A stretch of 64,000 nt of DNA, taken from Cavia porcellus. Lineage: Eukaryota > Chordata > Mammalia > Rodentia > Caviidae. The translations under genes were made by a program, and so were the position numbers. The notes under the pieces are model-generated. The model was given only the letters and a program-made list of their open reading frames with translations. It searched no databases and was not told the DNA's origin. Location of the stretch: NCBI RefSeq assembly GCF_034190915.1, contig NW_026947500.1, forward strand, positions 22,070,501 to 22,134,500, read 5' to 3'. Shown here piece after piece: positions 22,239-34,337 of the stretch (the stretch's first letter is position 1; each line of letters starts with the position of its first letter).

Positions 22239-23478
22239 GTAAATGTTACGCTGTTTTTGCTTGTAGTTGATCTAAAAATGCTCAGCTTCCAAACAGGCAT
22301 TTTAAAAATCTGTAATAGCCTCTGGCTGCACCATGAAGAAGTTAGAATTTCTTATTGCTTCTTATCCTACTGAACTTTTTGTTAATTAGCAGTAGAAACT
22401 CAAAATTAATATATATTTAAAAGCATGTGCCTAAAGATTAAGATGACTTTTTTCTTTAACCTTTTAAAATTCTAATAATAATGCAGAGAAGCAGAGTCAA
22501 ATTACATATTTTTATCATGAAATAGGATTTTTCTCAACTCAGAATAAAGCATAGCAATATACTCCCTTCACCACATGAGGGCTGACTGATCTTTGTAAAA
22601 GATTTTCAAGCTAAAGAAGCCAAGAAGCACTGAACCATCCTTAATAGAGTTCTTCTGAAAAACAGTGAACCATGCATATCTTGCAGTGTGTTAGTTTTTA
22701 TTTCGACAGCATGCGTCCTTCCTGGGTATTGTGTTGGATTCACAGTGTGTAAGAAGCAAGGTAGTCCCTGCATGCTAGGTTAGGTAATGGCCAGCAGTTC
22801 CTGGGGTGTCAGCCATGGAGTCCTACTACAGATCCCTTGGAGCCTTTCAGGGGCACTGGGTGGGGACCTACCCACAGCAGGTCTGAGGAAAGGAATTTAT
22901 ATAACAAGGACTGACTCACCACCTGGGACCTTCTTGAAACCAATCTTAAATAAGCCACTTGTAAATGACCACAGAAATGAGAGGGTAGGTGTGGTTTTTT
23001 AAGTTAAAGCTAGCCAAGTTTGAGTTGGCTTTTTTACTTAAACAACATAAAAGTTAATTGTATGAAAATGCATAGAAACCAAGCCAGGTACACCTGGATT
23101 CTCCAGATCTATGCTAGCAAGTTTGAACCATTTTACCCTTCCAAGCAGCTCTGTCACTGCTTACAAAAGCAAAATGTATGCCAGTGTTATGTGTGCTGAC
23201 CTATAGTACATAGAGGCTGTGAAAAGTGTGCAGGCCTGTGTCAAAGGTTATGCGGTACTTAAGGATTCAAGAACAGAGAGGCAGAGAGAGAGCTCTGAGC
23301 TCTGTACATTGCAATTTAAAGAAAATATTTAGAAAAGGGGGTAACAGATTCTTTCTGCCTTCACTGCTGAAGGTTAAGGCACAAAAAGTGGTTCCATTCT
23401 TCCTTTCATTCCAGGTCAGGTTGGTGGTTTGCCATCTTAATCATTCACTGTGCTGTGCTCTGGTTTGGTGTTGTTCAG
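22239..23478 (+). other. FANCC: FANCC intron between exons 9 and 10
   Basis: A 1.24-kb intron, AT-rich in its first half. I see no interspersed repeat or RNA gene in it. Confidence 0.8.
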
Positions 23479-23578
23479 GTTTGCACTCATGGAAACCGAT
23501 GGAGCCCTAGAAGTATTAGCTGCTGTTCAAGTATTTACACGCTGCTTTGTGGAAGCTCTGGAAAAAGAAAACAAGCAG
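23479..23578 (+). CDS. FANCC: FANCC coding exon (human exon 10)
   Basis: The first G completes the Arg codon begun in the previous exon. The exon then reads [20 protein letters not shown] and [13 protein letters not shown], a helical segment close to human FANCC. Its length of 100 nt equals human c.897-996. The acceptor is TTGTTCAG and the donor is GTTTGT. The Ala-rich and amphipathic pattern fits the HEAT-repeat-like solenoid. It leaves in phase 0. Confidence 0.96.
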
Positions 23579-23708
23579 GTTTGTTGTATTGCATGTATTA
23601 CTCATGAACCTGAGAGAAAAAGAGTCTGTTCAGCGTGTTTGGCTAATCACTTGAAACTAACATTTTCAGAAATCTTGTTTGGTCTATTCGTTTGTTTTGT
23701 TTTCTGTG

Positions 23709-23782
23709 GTCCTGGGGATTGTACCCAGGCCCTTATGCTTGCTAAGTACACACACAATCATTGGACTTCAGCCTTAGCCCTG
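23709..23782 (-). repeat. degenerate ID SINE, reverse
   Basis: CCTGGGGATTGTACCCAGGCCCTTATGCTTGCTAAGTAC followed by CTTCAGCCTTAGCCC matches a worn reverse ID element. Confidence 0.6.
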
Positions 23783-24247
23783 TGTTTAGAAATTTTGGCA
23801 GATTATTTTGCAAAGAAAGTTTCCAAATGAATTCCTAGCAAATATGAAACCATTTTAATTGAAAATGAGTCAGGGTCTTTCCTGTCTGCCCTGGGTCCTG
23901 GTGCTTAGAAGATTCCGTCTACTGCTGTATCTGAGTTCTTTTGTACCTGTGTGTGTTGACCTGGAGCTGATCCTTCTCTCTTACATTACACTCTCTGCCT
24001 CTCTGGCTGACCAGGGAGAGGCATCCTGCAGTCTGACTGCGATGTGCCAAGTGGAAGATGCTATTATCACAGAGCTGTACTGGGCCCTTTACTTAGCATC
24101 TTCATTCCTATCAGAGGCCCAACCTGAATGGATTGAGGCTAGAAAGAAGATGGGTGAACAAGGACAGGGAAATAGCTGAGTAACTGTAGAGGAGGAGCAA
24201 AGTACAGAAGGACCAAGCGGTGTGTCTCATGCCATGAGCAAAGCAGG

Positions 24248-24600
24248 TATCTTAGTCACTTTCTCATTGCTGGGACAAAATATACAACACCTACAACTGC
24301 AAGGAAGACAGGTTTATCTGGGCTCATCGCTCATGGGCGACAGCGGGGCATAGCAGAGGACAACATGCTTCATCCTTTGATGGCCAGGATGCAAAGAGAG
24401 AAGGGAGGAGCCAGGGACAGCAATAGACTTCTAGGCCACACCCCCAGTGGGCCGCCTCCAACCAGGCCCTACCTCCTAGCATCACTCTCAGTATGAACTT
24501 GCCAACAGAGGAATCCGCCAATGAGGAAAGTGCCCCTGTCATCCAGTCACCTTTCAATAGATTGAGTGACATTATAGATCTAAACTACACCAGCAGAGGA
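24248..24600 (-). repeat. LTR-like relic, reverse (MaLR-type?)
   Basis: TATCTTAGTCACTTTCTCATTGCTGGGACAAAATA at the left and CCAACCAGGCCCTACCTCCTAGCATCAC ... CCAGTCACC toward the right resemble a mammalian MaLR-type LTR in reverse orientation. It is non-coding. The family name is from memory. Confidence 0.5.
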
Positions 24601-25424
24601 CTCCAGGGCAACAGGTACCAAAGCCCATTGACTGAGTGACTGTGTGGAACATTAACTTTTTTCCCAGAGAGCTTTCACCTCTGGACATTGTAATTGGCCT
24701 TTGTTTCTGAGTCCACAGGCAGTCCTTAGGGAGCACTGCTGTTCAGAGTGGCCCTGGGCCCATGTTTTCCCTGGGCAGAACAGCACACTCCCTTATGATG
24801 CCCTCTGTGCTTTGGTGTATGAGGGCAGAGCTGGAGACATGACTGTACTGACAGCCCACACACCCTAAGCTGAAGAAACTGCCCAGGTTTTAGCAGATAG
24901 TTCTGCTTTCCTGGGCAGTGGTAAATATTACTGATTTATTTTTCCCATCCTCCTTCCCCAGGAAAGTCAGCTAGCCCATAGCAAGCAGCGCTCAGTGGTC
25001 CTGAGTCTAGAATTTGGAAGGAGAGCTTGGCTGAAAGGCACTGGCTGCCCTCACTACTATTCAGAGCCATACCTACAAATATCTTTTGTCCACCCTCATA
25101 CATTCTTCATATTCCCAGTTAGGAGCTGTGCTCCAGCAAACCCTGGACTCTTGGGACACACTCAGGTTGGGTGTGAGGAAAGCAATTCTGTTCTTCAGCC
25201 TTCACTCAAGTCTCTCGGTCCCCTCAGCTTTGCCGAGTTTCTGTGTTGCCCTTGGGTGCAGTGGATTTGGACAGGTGTTGCAGTTGCATTTTCTATGAAA
25301 AAGGATCTAGACCAGGCCACATGCGTGTAGGGCCATGGGGACCACACACTGGGCCCCAGGGTGAGCCAGGGAAGGGGCCCAAAAAGAAACAAAAATCAAT
25401 TACCCTGACCTTTGTCTCAAAATG

Positions 25425-25835
25425 AGAGTGTTATGGGATGGCTAGATTCCCCCCCCCCCCCATGCCACAGATGGTCATAGGTGGAGCTTTTCGGAGGTGG
25501 CTGAATCTAGAGTGTGTGATAAAGTGGGCGATCGGGGCTTGATTTGTGCTTCCATGCTAGGATTCAGGGTGCCCCATCCTGAGTGTCACCCACCCTAACG
25601 GACAGAAAGGGATGCTGTTGTCACCACTGGTCACTTGCTGCTTGCTGATTTTTCTGCCTCTTGCCTTCCACCATGAACTCTTCTTTTCTCTTCTGTGATG
25701 CCTCTCTGCCATATCACCCTGCCAGCCAAGTTATAAGCTATACAAGTTATAAGCTAAAACAAACTGTTCTCCTAAGGTGCTGGGTATTTGTCTCAGCAAA
25801 GAAAAAAGTAAGACAGAGCAATGTCCTTTGCAGAG
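25425..25835 (+). repeat. LTR-like relic, forward (MaLR-type?)
   Basis: ATGGGATGGCTAGATTCCCCC, GGTGGAGCTTTTCGGAGGTGGCTGAATC, GCCTCTTGCCTTCCACCATGAAC and AGCTAAAACAAACTGTTCTCC follow the order of landmarks in a MaLR-type LTR. There is a C13 tract at 25449-25461 and a tandem repeat of (A)AGTTATAAGCTA near 25729-25755. Non-coding. Confidence 0.45.
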
Positions 25836-26607
25836 GCCTTCATATACACCAGCATTCTCTTCTTGCTGGGCCCCACTCCAGCTATAGACCACTCAATCGC
25901 CTTGAGGCCTGAGGTCCTGTCTGTTTTTTCTTTTTGAACTTCAGTCCTTAAAGCAATGTTTTGTTTAGTTTTGGCTGTTTCTGTACTTTGTAAAACAGAA
26001 TGGCGCACTGTGCATACTCTTCAGAGGCTTGCTCTTTCCGTTTGGTGCAGCATCGCTGTGTCCACTGTGTGGAAGGTCACAGAGGATCTGGCTGGGGACA
26101 TTTGTGCTGTTTCAGGATTTGTTTACTACCATTACCAGCATCATTGCTCTGGGCAGCCTGGGAGGTTGTAGGAGCAGGAGTGCCTACCAGCTGCGTCCTA
26201 GAAGTAGGGTGCCTATGTGCAATCCTAGCAGCAGTTCACAGGAAGTCCCATTAATCCACATGTTTTCCTGTGGTCAGAAATGCTGCTTCACTTTCTTACT
26301 CTTGTTTTGCCCTTTCCTCTCACCCCTTTCCATCACTTGGATAGCAGGCGAGAGGCACAGGTGGCAGAGAAGCCACTTTCTGCAAGCTTGGAGGAGCCCT
26401 CAGAATGAGCAGCCATTTAGGTTAGGTTCAAGTCCCAGCAGTCGCAGAGTCAAACCATGGACTAGACAGGGTCTCCACACATACCACTTGTAACCGTGGG
26501 AAGAATATTTTTTAAAATCTGTTGGGAAGCACTACAAGGGTCCTGGCAAGATAGATAGACACAGGAGACACACAGCCCTAGAAAGGGACAAGGCTGTCAG
26601 GAAGCTC

Positions 26608-26663
26608 CTGTGTGTGTGCACGTGTGAGTGTGTGCATGTATGAGTGTGTGCACATATGTGTGG
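26608..26663. repeat. TG-rich imperfect microsatellite
   Basis: Interrupted (TG)n with GTGTGTGCA and GTGAGTGTGTGCA units. Confidence 0.8.
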
Positions 26664-27404
26664 TGGGAAGGCCCGGCTCCATCCCACTGACCTGAAAGGA
26701 AAGACAGCTTGGGCTGTCTGAGGGAAGAAAGAAGGAAAGAAAGCATGAAAAGATAGACCTCGACTCAGAGCAAAAAGTTATATTAATTACAAAAAGTAAA
26801 TGAAAATTAACCAGATATTCTAGCAAAAAGACAGAGATATCATATTGGAATTATTAAAAAAAATGTTTTCCAGAAGTCCATTCTAATGAAAAAGGTACAG
26901 ATAAATAAAAAGTAAAAGGAAAGAGATATAAATAGTAATCAGATAGTCATGATAAATCATAAAGTAATCATATAGTAGTAATCATAGGAAAACTGAATGT
27001 TGTTCCCATCTATGACAGCAGATAAAACTAACTTATAGGTGAGGAGTTTACCAGAGAGAAAAAGGGACATTTTTTAGTAACAGCATACTCCATCCATCAA
27101 GAGCAGAACCAGTTATAAACAGACATGTGCCTAATAAGTTTCAAAATACATGAAACAAAAGCTAACCAGAGTAAAGGGAGAAACATCCGTAGTCACACAA
27201 AAAATACTTTGGAATGTACCAAAAGATACATGTATATGTTTTCTAACTAAAAATTGCTGAGAGCAACTGAAGCCAACTTTAAGGAAAGCAAAAGTATGTC
27301 CATGGCCTGTTAAGATTTCTGCTCCCCAAATGGAGCGGTTGCTTCAGTGCAATTCCACTTGTCCCAGCGGCTTGCAGAGATGGAAACTGAAAGCTGGTTG
27401 TGCC

Positions 27405-27560
27405 ACACACTGAGAGGCTGGTGCAAAAAGTCCACAAATTCAAACCTAGCCTGGGCAACTTAGGAAGCCACTGTCTCAAAATGAAAAAAGGGCTAGGGCT
27501 GTGTACGTAGCTCAGTTCAAAGGCCCTAGGTTCAGTTACCAGTACCCCACCCAAAAAAGA
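27405..27560 (+). repeat. B1-ID dimeric SINE, forward
   Basis: B1-like part (GAGAGGCTGGTGCAAAAAGTCC, TTCAAACCTAGCCTGGGCAAC, ACTGTCTCAAAATG) followed by an ID part (GGGCTAGGGCTGTGTACGTAGCTCAG, GTTCAGTTACCAGTACCCC). It lies within the L1 sequence. Confidence 0.7.
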
Positions 27561-28228
27561 GGAAATTGACAAGCGGTTCTAAAACTTAGGTGGAAAGCAA
27601 AGGATCTACCATAGCCTGAACAGTTTTTAAAAATAAAAACCAAACAAAATTAGAGTACTCACAGTACCTGATTTTAGACTTAAAGCTATAATAATCAAGA
27701 TAGTGATGAATATGTCAGCACAATCCTGATACAGGCTCATATATATAGGCAGTCAGTTGATTTTTGACAGATACCAAGGTACTTCAAAGCAGGGAAGGAA
27801 GGTTTAACAGACTGTGCTGCAGTTACTGGGTGTCCATACGAGAAAAACTGAACCTCCATCTCTACCCAGAAATCACACAGAAATTAATCTGAGGTGGGGC
27901 ATGGGCTCCAACCTAAATGTTAGCACTCCCTTGGTCCCAGAGACCACCTACTACACTGTCTGTCTTTTTACTGATGTTGGAGTAATCAAACATGTTTTAG
28001 AAGAGATACAGAAAACAGGAAGCATCAACTATTCGAGAAGATGAATAAATTAGACTTCAGTAGAATTTAAAACATTCATTCTTTAATAGATATTATTTAA
28101 GAAAATGAATAAGCAAGCCCCAGGTGGAAATATTCACAGCATGTGTACCCAGTAGAGGACCCTGTCCAGAACATATGACAAACTCATGGCTTCCTGACGG
28201 CCTAGTCTTTAAACATGGACCAAAAAGG

Positions 28229-28318
28229 ACTGGGGTTGTAGCTCAGTGGTAGACTGCTTGCCACACATATACAAGGCCCTGAGTTCAATCCCCAGTACCA
28301 CCAAAAAAAAAAAAAAAA
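28229..28318 (+). repeat. ID SINE, forward
   Basis: GGACTGGGGTTGTAGCTCAGTGGTAGA (A box), GAGTTCAATCCCCAGTACC (B box) and an A16-17 tail. Full-length ID element inserted in the L1. Confidence 0.92.
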
Positions 28319-28754
28319 TTGGCAGCAAACACATGAAAATTACTCAGCATAATTTGTTACCAGGAAAATGTATAATAAAGCAGGCATGGGTGAAGTAATG
28401 GTTCACCTCACAACAATGGCTGAAATGAATAAGCTTGATGACACTGAGGTTGGTGAGTGTGTAGAGCAGCTAGAAACCCCGTGCTGTTGCTGGATATCTG
28501 AAATGTTGTGGCCGCGGGAAGACTGCCATACGGCAGACACCGCCTGATGACTCAGTAGTTCCTCTCACAGCCCAGCCAAGAAAAGTGAGAACACCATTCC
28601 ACAAAGGCAGATCCAAACTCAAGGCGCAAGTTTATTTCTAAGGGTCCCAAACTGGAAACAAAGCAAATGCTAGCATGACAGTGGATAAGTAGGTGATAGT
28701 CTGTAGTCTGTTTGTTCAGTGTTCTGAGAGAAAAAAGAATGAACTAACAGATTT

Positions 28755-28926
28755 TTTTTTTCCCTGTGATCAAATCTAACTCATCATCTTTGCATTAAGC
28801 CATGTCCCCAGGTCCTTAGTTTTCATTTTTATTTTGACTTAGGGCCTTGCTAAGTTTCCCAGGCTGGCTCAAACTTGTGATTCTCCTACTTCAGCCTCCT
28901 GAAGTACTAGGGTTGAATGTGTCACC
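28755..28926 (-). repeat. ID-B1 dimeric SINE (B4-like), reverse, degenerate
   Basis: A CCCTGTGATCAAATCTAACTC...GCATTAAGCCATGTCCCC half is followed by ACTTAGGGCCTTGCTAAGTTTCCCAGGCTGG and CAGCCTCCTGAAGTACTAGGGTTG. Old copy. Confidence 0.6.
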
Positions 28927-29616
28927 AAGTACTGTGTGGATGAATCTCAAAAAACAAAACAAGTTGAGCCAAAGAAGCTGGGGAAAGTATGAATATAGTA
29001 TGATTCCATGTACATGAAACTCAAGAATGAGGAAAACTGATCTCTCACACTGAAGCCAGAATACTGGCTGTGGGCTGAGGTGGAAGGACTGACTGTAGTG
29101 GTCACAGGCACTTCTCAGGGGATGGACAAGTTCTGTGTGTTCGCTGGGAGCGCTGGTGCTACGGACCACACAGTCACCTGTTCTTCAAAGTCTGGATACT
29201 TACAGCACATGTACTGCATGCTGTCTAGATTTTACCATTTTTAAAGTACTTTAAGACCTCCATGCCTTTGGGGGCTCCGGCAGCTGTGGCTCTCTGGCCC
29301 CCCAGAGTACATGAGCACCACTGCTGTTTTCCTGTTCTGTGCTCTGCTCTGCAGCGGCAGCTCTGAGTGAAAGGCAGTTTACATGTGTGTTGTCAGTTCA
29401 CTCAGGGTATGGAGCTCATAAAGACGTCAGCAGCATAACTGTTTTTCTTAAGTCTTAAAGGTGACTTCAAAAAGGTTATTAGAAATTTTCAATGTTTAAG
29501 AAAATACTCTGAGTATAGTTAGGTCTTTTTTGGGTAGTGGAGACAGAATTTTGCATTATCTAAAACCCCTTCCAGATCTGATGCTCATATCATTTGGATT
29601 TTTGATACTGTTGTAG

Positions 29617-29692
29617 CTGAAGTTTGCACTCAAGACCTATTTTCCTCACATCTCTCCGTCCCTCACCGCTGTGCTGCTGCAACACCCCAGAG
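29617..29692 (+). CDS. FANCC: FANCC coding exon (human exon 11)
   Basis: This 76-nt exon encodes [20 protein letters not shown] and LQHPR, then leaves one base of the next codon (phase 1). Human FANCC has [20 protein letters not shown] here. The length equals human c.997-1072. The acceptor is TTGTAG and the donor is GTGAGT. Confidence 0.96.
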
Positions 29693-30400
29693 GTGAGTTC
29701 AGTGCCCCAGCAAGGCCAGGAGGACTTCTGGGGAACACCACAAAGCCCTTACCTGCCCCTTGAGGAAGCCTGTCTGCCCTTTGAGTCTTGCCTTCTGTGG
29801 GTTTTGATCCAAGAATCCACACCACTTCCCAGGTATGATCACTGAGCAGGAGGGGAAGAGCCTGTGGCCCGCTCTGACAGTCTGCCCCAGACAGCAGGTT
29901 CTGCCTTACTGGCTGGGCCCACAGCAGGCTGGAGCCTGCAGAAACCTAGCCCAGCTGTGGTGAAGTAAGGCCTCGGTTTTTCATCCCTTTTGCTCCATGC
30001 AGCATTGTTGCAGAAGAAAAGATGAAACAATAAGTGATGCCAAGAACATTTAGGAGAAATTTCGTGTAATCAAGCCAAGAGAAGGACTTTGAAATAATTT
30101 AGTAAGATACTCTAGTTACTCTATTTACTCTAAGATACTCTATTTAGTAAGATACTCTAGTTCGCTCTGGTCTCCTTCACCAGCTGCCTTCTGTCAGCCG
30201 CTGCCTTCAGCTGTGAACATGTCCATGAGCCCGTGCATAAGAGTATTTCAGATGTGGAGAGCGAAGACTTCTCCCTCTGTGGCTGCAAGCCGTAGGGAAG
30301 GCCACACTAACACAGAAGGAAGCTCAGATCTTGATGGTGGAGCGGGAGAGGACAGGGAAGGGTAAAGGCCATCTCATTTTCCTTGGCCTCCCCAGGATCT

Positions 30401-30472
30401 GGGAAGATCAGTGGTGGAGCACTTGCCAGTCTGTGCAGAGCTCTGGGTTCCATCTCCAGCACCACAAGGCCA
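30401..30472 (+). repeat. degenerate ID SINE, forward
   Basis: GAAGATCAGTGGTGGAGCACTTGCC followed by GGGTTCCATCTCCAGCACCAC retains the ID A-box and B-box spacing. Confidence 0.6.
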
Positions 30473-30621
30473 CAAGTGGGGTGGGGGTATCTTGTTCCAG
30501 AAAGTAGATTGACAGTCCTAAAACATTTTATGAAGTCTAATTCCCCCCTCTCTGTCTTGCTTGCTCACTCACTCACACTCACTCTTGCTTCCTTACTTTT
30601 AGACTATCTCAGAGTCAGCAG

Positions 30622-30745
30622 AGTCAGGTATAGAGACACATGCTTGTTATCCCAGCATTCAGGAGGCTAAGGCAGGAGGATCACTATGAATTCAAGGCCA
30701 AGCTGGGCTACATGGTGAGACTGTCTCAAGAGAAAAAAAAACAGT
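30622..30745 (+). repeat. B1-like SINE, forward
   Basis: GTATAGAGACACATGCTTGTTATCCCAGCATTCAGGAGGC, GAATTCAAGGCCAAGCTGGGCTACATGG and GACTGTCTCAAGAG plus an A tail. Confidence 0.85.
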
Positions 30746-31252
30746 TTTCACTTAAAGTGACCCATGTGACTGTCTTCTTGGATGCCAGAGATGGGATGAT
30801 GGTAACCTCAGTGAGAGCTCTGGGTGATGGTTAACACAGGAAAACTTTACTGTATTAACAAAACAGAATGGTCCAGAATGTAGTTCCTGCAGTGAGGTTG
30901 GGCAGACAGAGCCTCGGGTCATCCCTCCAAAGAAGCTGACTGGGCTCCAGAAATCGGACTGGGGTTGGGAGTTCTTAGGGTTAGAAACCTGTGAACCGCT
31001 GAGTGATTTGTATGTGGCATGTGCCCCGCTGTCTCCCTTTGTCTCCATGCAACCATCCTGAGCACCTGCAGGATTGGCACTGAGCAGAAGCACAGAGCTT
31101 CCTGTGCTGTCCCTGGAACTGTCATCTGTCTATGTTGCCTCTGGAAAAACCAAATGTCATGTTCTCAAATGGAAGTGAGTTTACATAGTAAAATCTACTT
31201 ATCAGAACTTTGTAGTGTGTCCATGGTGAGGCCTTAGGGGCATTAAAAAATC

Positions 31253-31327
31253 ACTTTTGGAACTAGGACTCAAACTCATGACCTCGTGCTTGCCAGACAG
31301 GCGCTGTGCCACTGAGCTATAACCGGA
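31253..31327 (-). repeat. ID SINE, reverse
   Basis: ACTAGGACTCAAACTCATGACC, GTGCTTGCCAGACAGGCGC and CACTGAGCTATAACCGG match a reverse ID element. The poly-T end is worn. Confidence 0.75.
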
Positions 31328-32127
31328 CAGGTGATCACTCTTGAACCTGGACTGTACAGGATCCGTCAGAAAGGGCAAATACAAGTATGTCAGTGGCTTG
31401 AAAAAGAAGAAAATGAAAAATGCATTCCAATGGCTCTGAGTTAAGGGTCCCCCGAGTTCAGAAGAGAGCATGCTACGGGGCTCCCTGTGGTCTGTCACAC
31501 TGTGCCTGAACCCTCTGTCTCTACACTATCCTCCTTATGTATCTGACAGTGTGACTACATGGAATCCTTTTTCAGGTGTTGATTAAAACTGCATATACAC
31601 ACATGCTCAGATGTGCTCAAAACCATAGGGTAACTCTCAAACCAGAAAACCTTACTTGGGAAAGGACTTTTGTTTGCACAATGCCTGTATATTTTTTTGC
31701 CCATGTCCTCAATTATAAACCTGAAATCATTTTCTGAATTCATCACAACCACAGACATTTTAAAGAGTTGGCCAGTCCACCCCTGATTCTTTTTTCATGG
31801 TTTTAGTACATGCCCATGTGTTTTGAAATCACTGATTATTATGGATAATGTAAGGAGTAGGTAGGTAAAAAGATAAAGCTAGGTGCATCACCAACATGGC
31901 ATTTGGAAGTCCCAGGGTGGGCAGCTTATGTAGTTGGTATCCACTGCCACAAACTCAAGTTAAAGATGCATTGATGTCTCGCCCCGATTAACACTGATAG
32001 ACTTTCTTCCCCAGGGTAAGAGGGAGAGCCTGGCTGGCAAGCATGGTGTGGGTTCCAGCATAACTGCGGACAGTTCTGGGTGGGCCTGGTTTTTACTCAA
32101 TCCCCCTAACTCCTTCCCTGCCCACAG

Positions 32128-32209
32128 ATACCCCACAGGGATGCCACCACCAGCTACTGCAGCATGTTTCCCTGATGCTCCGAAAAGCAGTGGAAGACCA
32201 GGCTTGTGG
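32128..32209 (+). CDS. FANCC: FANCC coding exon (human exon 12)
   Basis: This 82-nt exon, after the split Asp codon, encodes DTPQGCHHQLLQHVSLMLRK followed by AVEDQACG. Human FANCC is about half identical here (DIPRGHW...LREAVEDQTHG), so this is the least conserved of the recognised exons. The length equals human c.1073-1154, and the phases (1 in, 2 out) fit both neighbours. The acceptor is GCCCACAG and the donor is GTGAGC. Confidence 0.93.
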
Positions 32210-34337
32210 GTGAGCAAACACTGACCGCCTAAGGCAGCCTCCATGTGGCTTCACCTCACCCTCTTCCTTCCCGTCAGGTGAAGGCCTTCCTGGACCCTTG
32301 CCAGACCAGTGAGCATGGCCGCTGCCCAGGGAAGGCAGAAGTGCTGTGCAAGGCCTGAGGGGGGCCAGCCCCGAGTGAGGTCCTGCTTTAGAGCTTAACG
32401 ATAAAAAGGGCAGACCCTAGAAAAAGCAGCGTCCACATGCAGGGGGCCCTGGCTGTGTAGATAGAAAGGCTCCACCTCTGGACAGAAGGAAACCCTGAGT
32501 TCCTACCCATGAGTAGGGAGTATCCACTGTTATCTGCATCCCCCCTCCCAGTTGACATAAAAGTTGTGCCTTGCTTTCTTCTTCTGTAGTAAATAGTTCT
32601 CCAAAATTAGAAAATCAGTTCTAGCATATTAACCAGTGGCATGTTATTCTTTACGCATGCCATCTCCTTATGTGTGCTGTGTTCCCTAAAGAATTCACAT
32701 GCAGGTTTGCTGTGTCTTCCCTTGGTGTCATCTTGACTCAGCCGTGTTTAGCGTGCAGATGACATTGTACGCATTGCCTAGTAGGGCTATCTTATTTGTC
32801 CATCTCCCAATCTTCCTGTCTGCTGACTCTCTGGTCTCATTTCTGAGCCAGCGCAGAGCATTGTGGGTAGTCTGTGTCCGTATGTACTGATAGAGGTACC
32901 AGAGTTTTGACCAACAGGGAACAGGTGGAAGGGAACAGGCAGCCTGACGGGATCCACTCTGGCCACATTACCCGCCTGCCATCGGCCTTTCCCAGTGTCC
33001 CTGTGGGATAGCAGAGCTAGAGCCATAGGCTCCTACCCTCACCTCAGCCTGAGGGTCCTTTTCAGGAGGCCCTGAGGGAGCACAGTCACTCTCCTAGGTC
33101 AGTCACACAGACGGGCTGGCACAGTCAGGGCTTAGTGAAGGAGTGGGAGGGAACAGGCCTGCGCTTTATGCGAGGTCAGCTCCAAGGAGAGCATGGAGAG
33201 CCCCATCACTATGAGCTGCCTGGGCCACCTGCTGTCCACGTGGCCCTCAGTTCCAGCTTGACCTGTGGATGAGCAGCTCCCCATTAGAGACAGGGAGCAA
33301 GGCTGGGACACCCACCCTTCTGCAGCTTGATTTCAGAATACATAATGACGTGTTCTTGGGGAGGACCATTGCAGCAGGGTCAGAGATCTGTCCAGAGACT
33401 GTGCTCCAGGGGGCAGCCCATGGGCTACACAGAGGGACACAGGCCAAGTCCCACATGGAGATACCACAGAGCAACTGCAGCGCTCCCGTTCTTGTCACTC
33501 CCTGCCATCCCGGTCTCCGGGGAGGCTCCGCCCAGTGAGACTGTCCTTACCTAGTCTGCTCTTGCACAGGCGTCACAGCTCCCAGTCTCCAGTGAGCAAA
33601 GGGCCTGGCTTGGGAAAACCTCTGATCTCCCAGCACTGAGTGTGTATGAGGACAGGCGAGATTGCTATATGTGCTCATTACACATTCAGCACTGCTGAAA
33701 TGCAGCCGGAACCTGGTGTCCTATCAGATAGAGTGCAGTACATGTTTGCCTGTGCCCCTTACCACTCCGCTGTCCTGAAGGCAGAGGTCAGCAGCCTGCT
33801 CTGATCTGCAGCAGGGCTCCTAGAGCCTCCCTTCTTCACTGCAGCACCACCTGGTGATGTCCTCCTCAGCTCAGTGGCTCATGCCATGTGGAAGGCAAGG
33901 GCGCTGTCTGGCACTGCTCCTGCTGATGACACTGCTCCTGCTGGTGACCGCCCCATCTCTTTTTCTGGAAGCCAGTACTCACTAAAGATACCCTAATATA
34001 AAGACTTAACTGTCCCATGGTCCCCCCACACACATGACATGTGATTGGTTCCAAGCGGCACTCAGGTAAGTCTTCTAACTTGTGTTCCTTGTGCACTGTA
34101 CTTCACTGTCAATACATTTAAGCTCACCATCTGCAAACATGGCAGTTGCTGTGTGAACCAGATGGAAAGTGAGATGTGGTGCACATGTCTGTAATCCCGA
34201 TTAGTTGGAAGGCCGAAGCAAGAAGATTGCAAGCTTGAGGCCAGCCTGAGCAAGATCCTGTCTCAAAAACCAAGATAAAAGCATAAAAAAAAAAGCAGTG
34301 AGGTCACTGGCTGCTGTGTGTCTTGGCTGTGTTCCAG
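32210..34337 (+). other. FANCC: FANCC intron between exons 12 and 13
   Basis: A 2.1-kb, relatively GC-rich intron. Apart from the SINE at 34152 I see no recognisable element. Confidence 0.8.
34152..34295 (+). repeat. B1-like SINE, forward
   Basis: GTGAGATGTGGTGCACATGTCTGTAATCCCGATTAGTTGGAAGGC, GCAAGCTTGAGGCCAGCCTGAGCAAGATCCTGTCTCAAAAACC and an A-rich tail. It ends about 45 nt before the next FANCC exon. Confidence 0.85.

Larger units (their letters stand above)
26960..28760 (+). repeat. LINE-1 3' end (ORF2 C-terminal part and 3'UTR), forward
   Basis: AGGAAATTGACAAGCGGTTCTAAAA (27560) through ACAGTACCTGATTTTAGACTTAAAGC, AGTCAGTTGATTTTTGACAG and GTCCATACGAGAAAAACTGAACC follow the 3' part of L1 ORF2. 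GGTCCCAAACTGGAAAC and ACAGTGGATAAGTAGG (28640-28690) match the L1 end. The reading frame is broken. It is interrupted by SINEs at 27405 and 28229, and its left end is approximate. Confidence 0.7.
23579..29616 (+). other. FANCC: FANCC intron between exons 10 and 11
   Basis: A 6-kb intron, mostly transposon-derived: an ID fragment, two LTR-like relics, a TG-rich repeat, an L1 3' end with SINEs inserted in it, and a B4-like SINE. The stretches 24600-25425, 25840-26600 and 28930-29610 show nothing I can name. Confidence 0.8.
29693..32127 (+). other. FANCC: FANCC intron between exons 11 and 12
   Basis: Contains an ID fragment, a B1-like SINE, a reverse ID element and a short local duplication of TTTAGTAAGATACTCTAGTT (about 30099-30118 and 30142-30161). 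No exon was recognised in it. Confidence 0.8.
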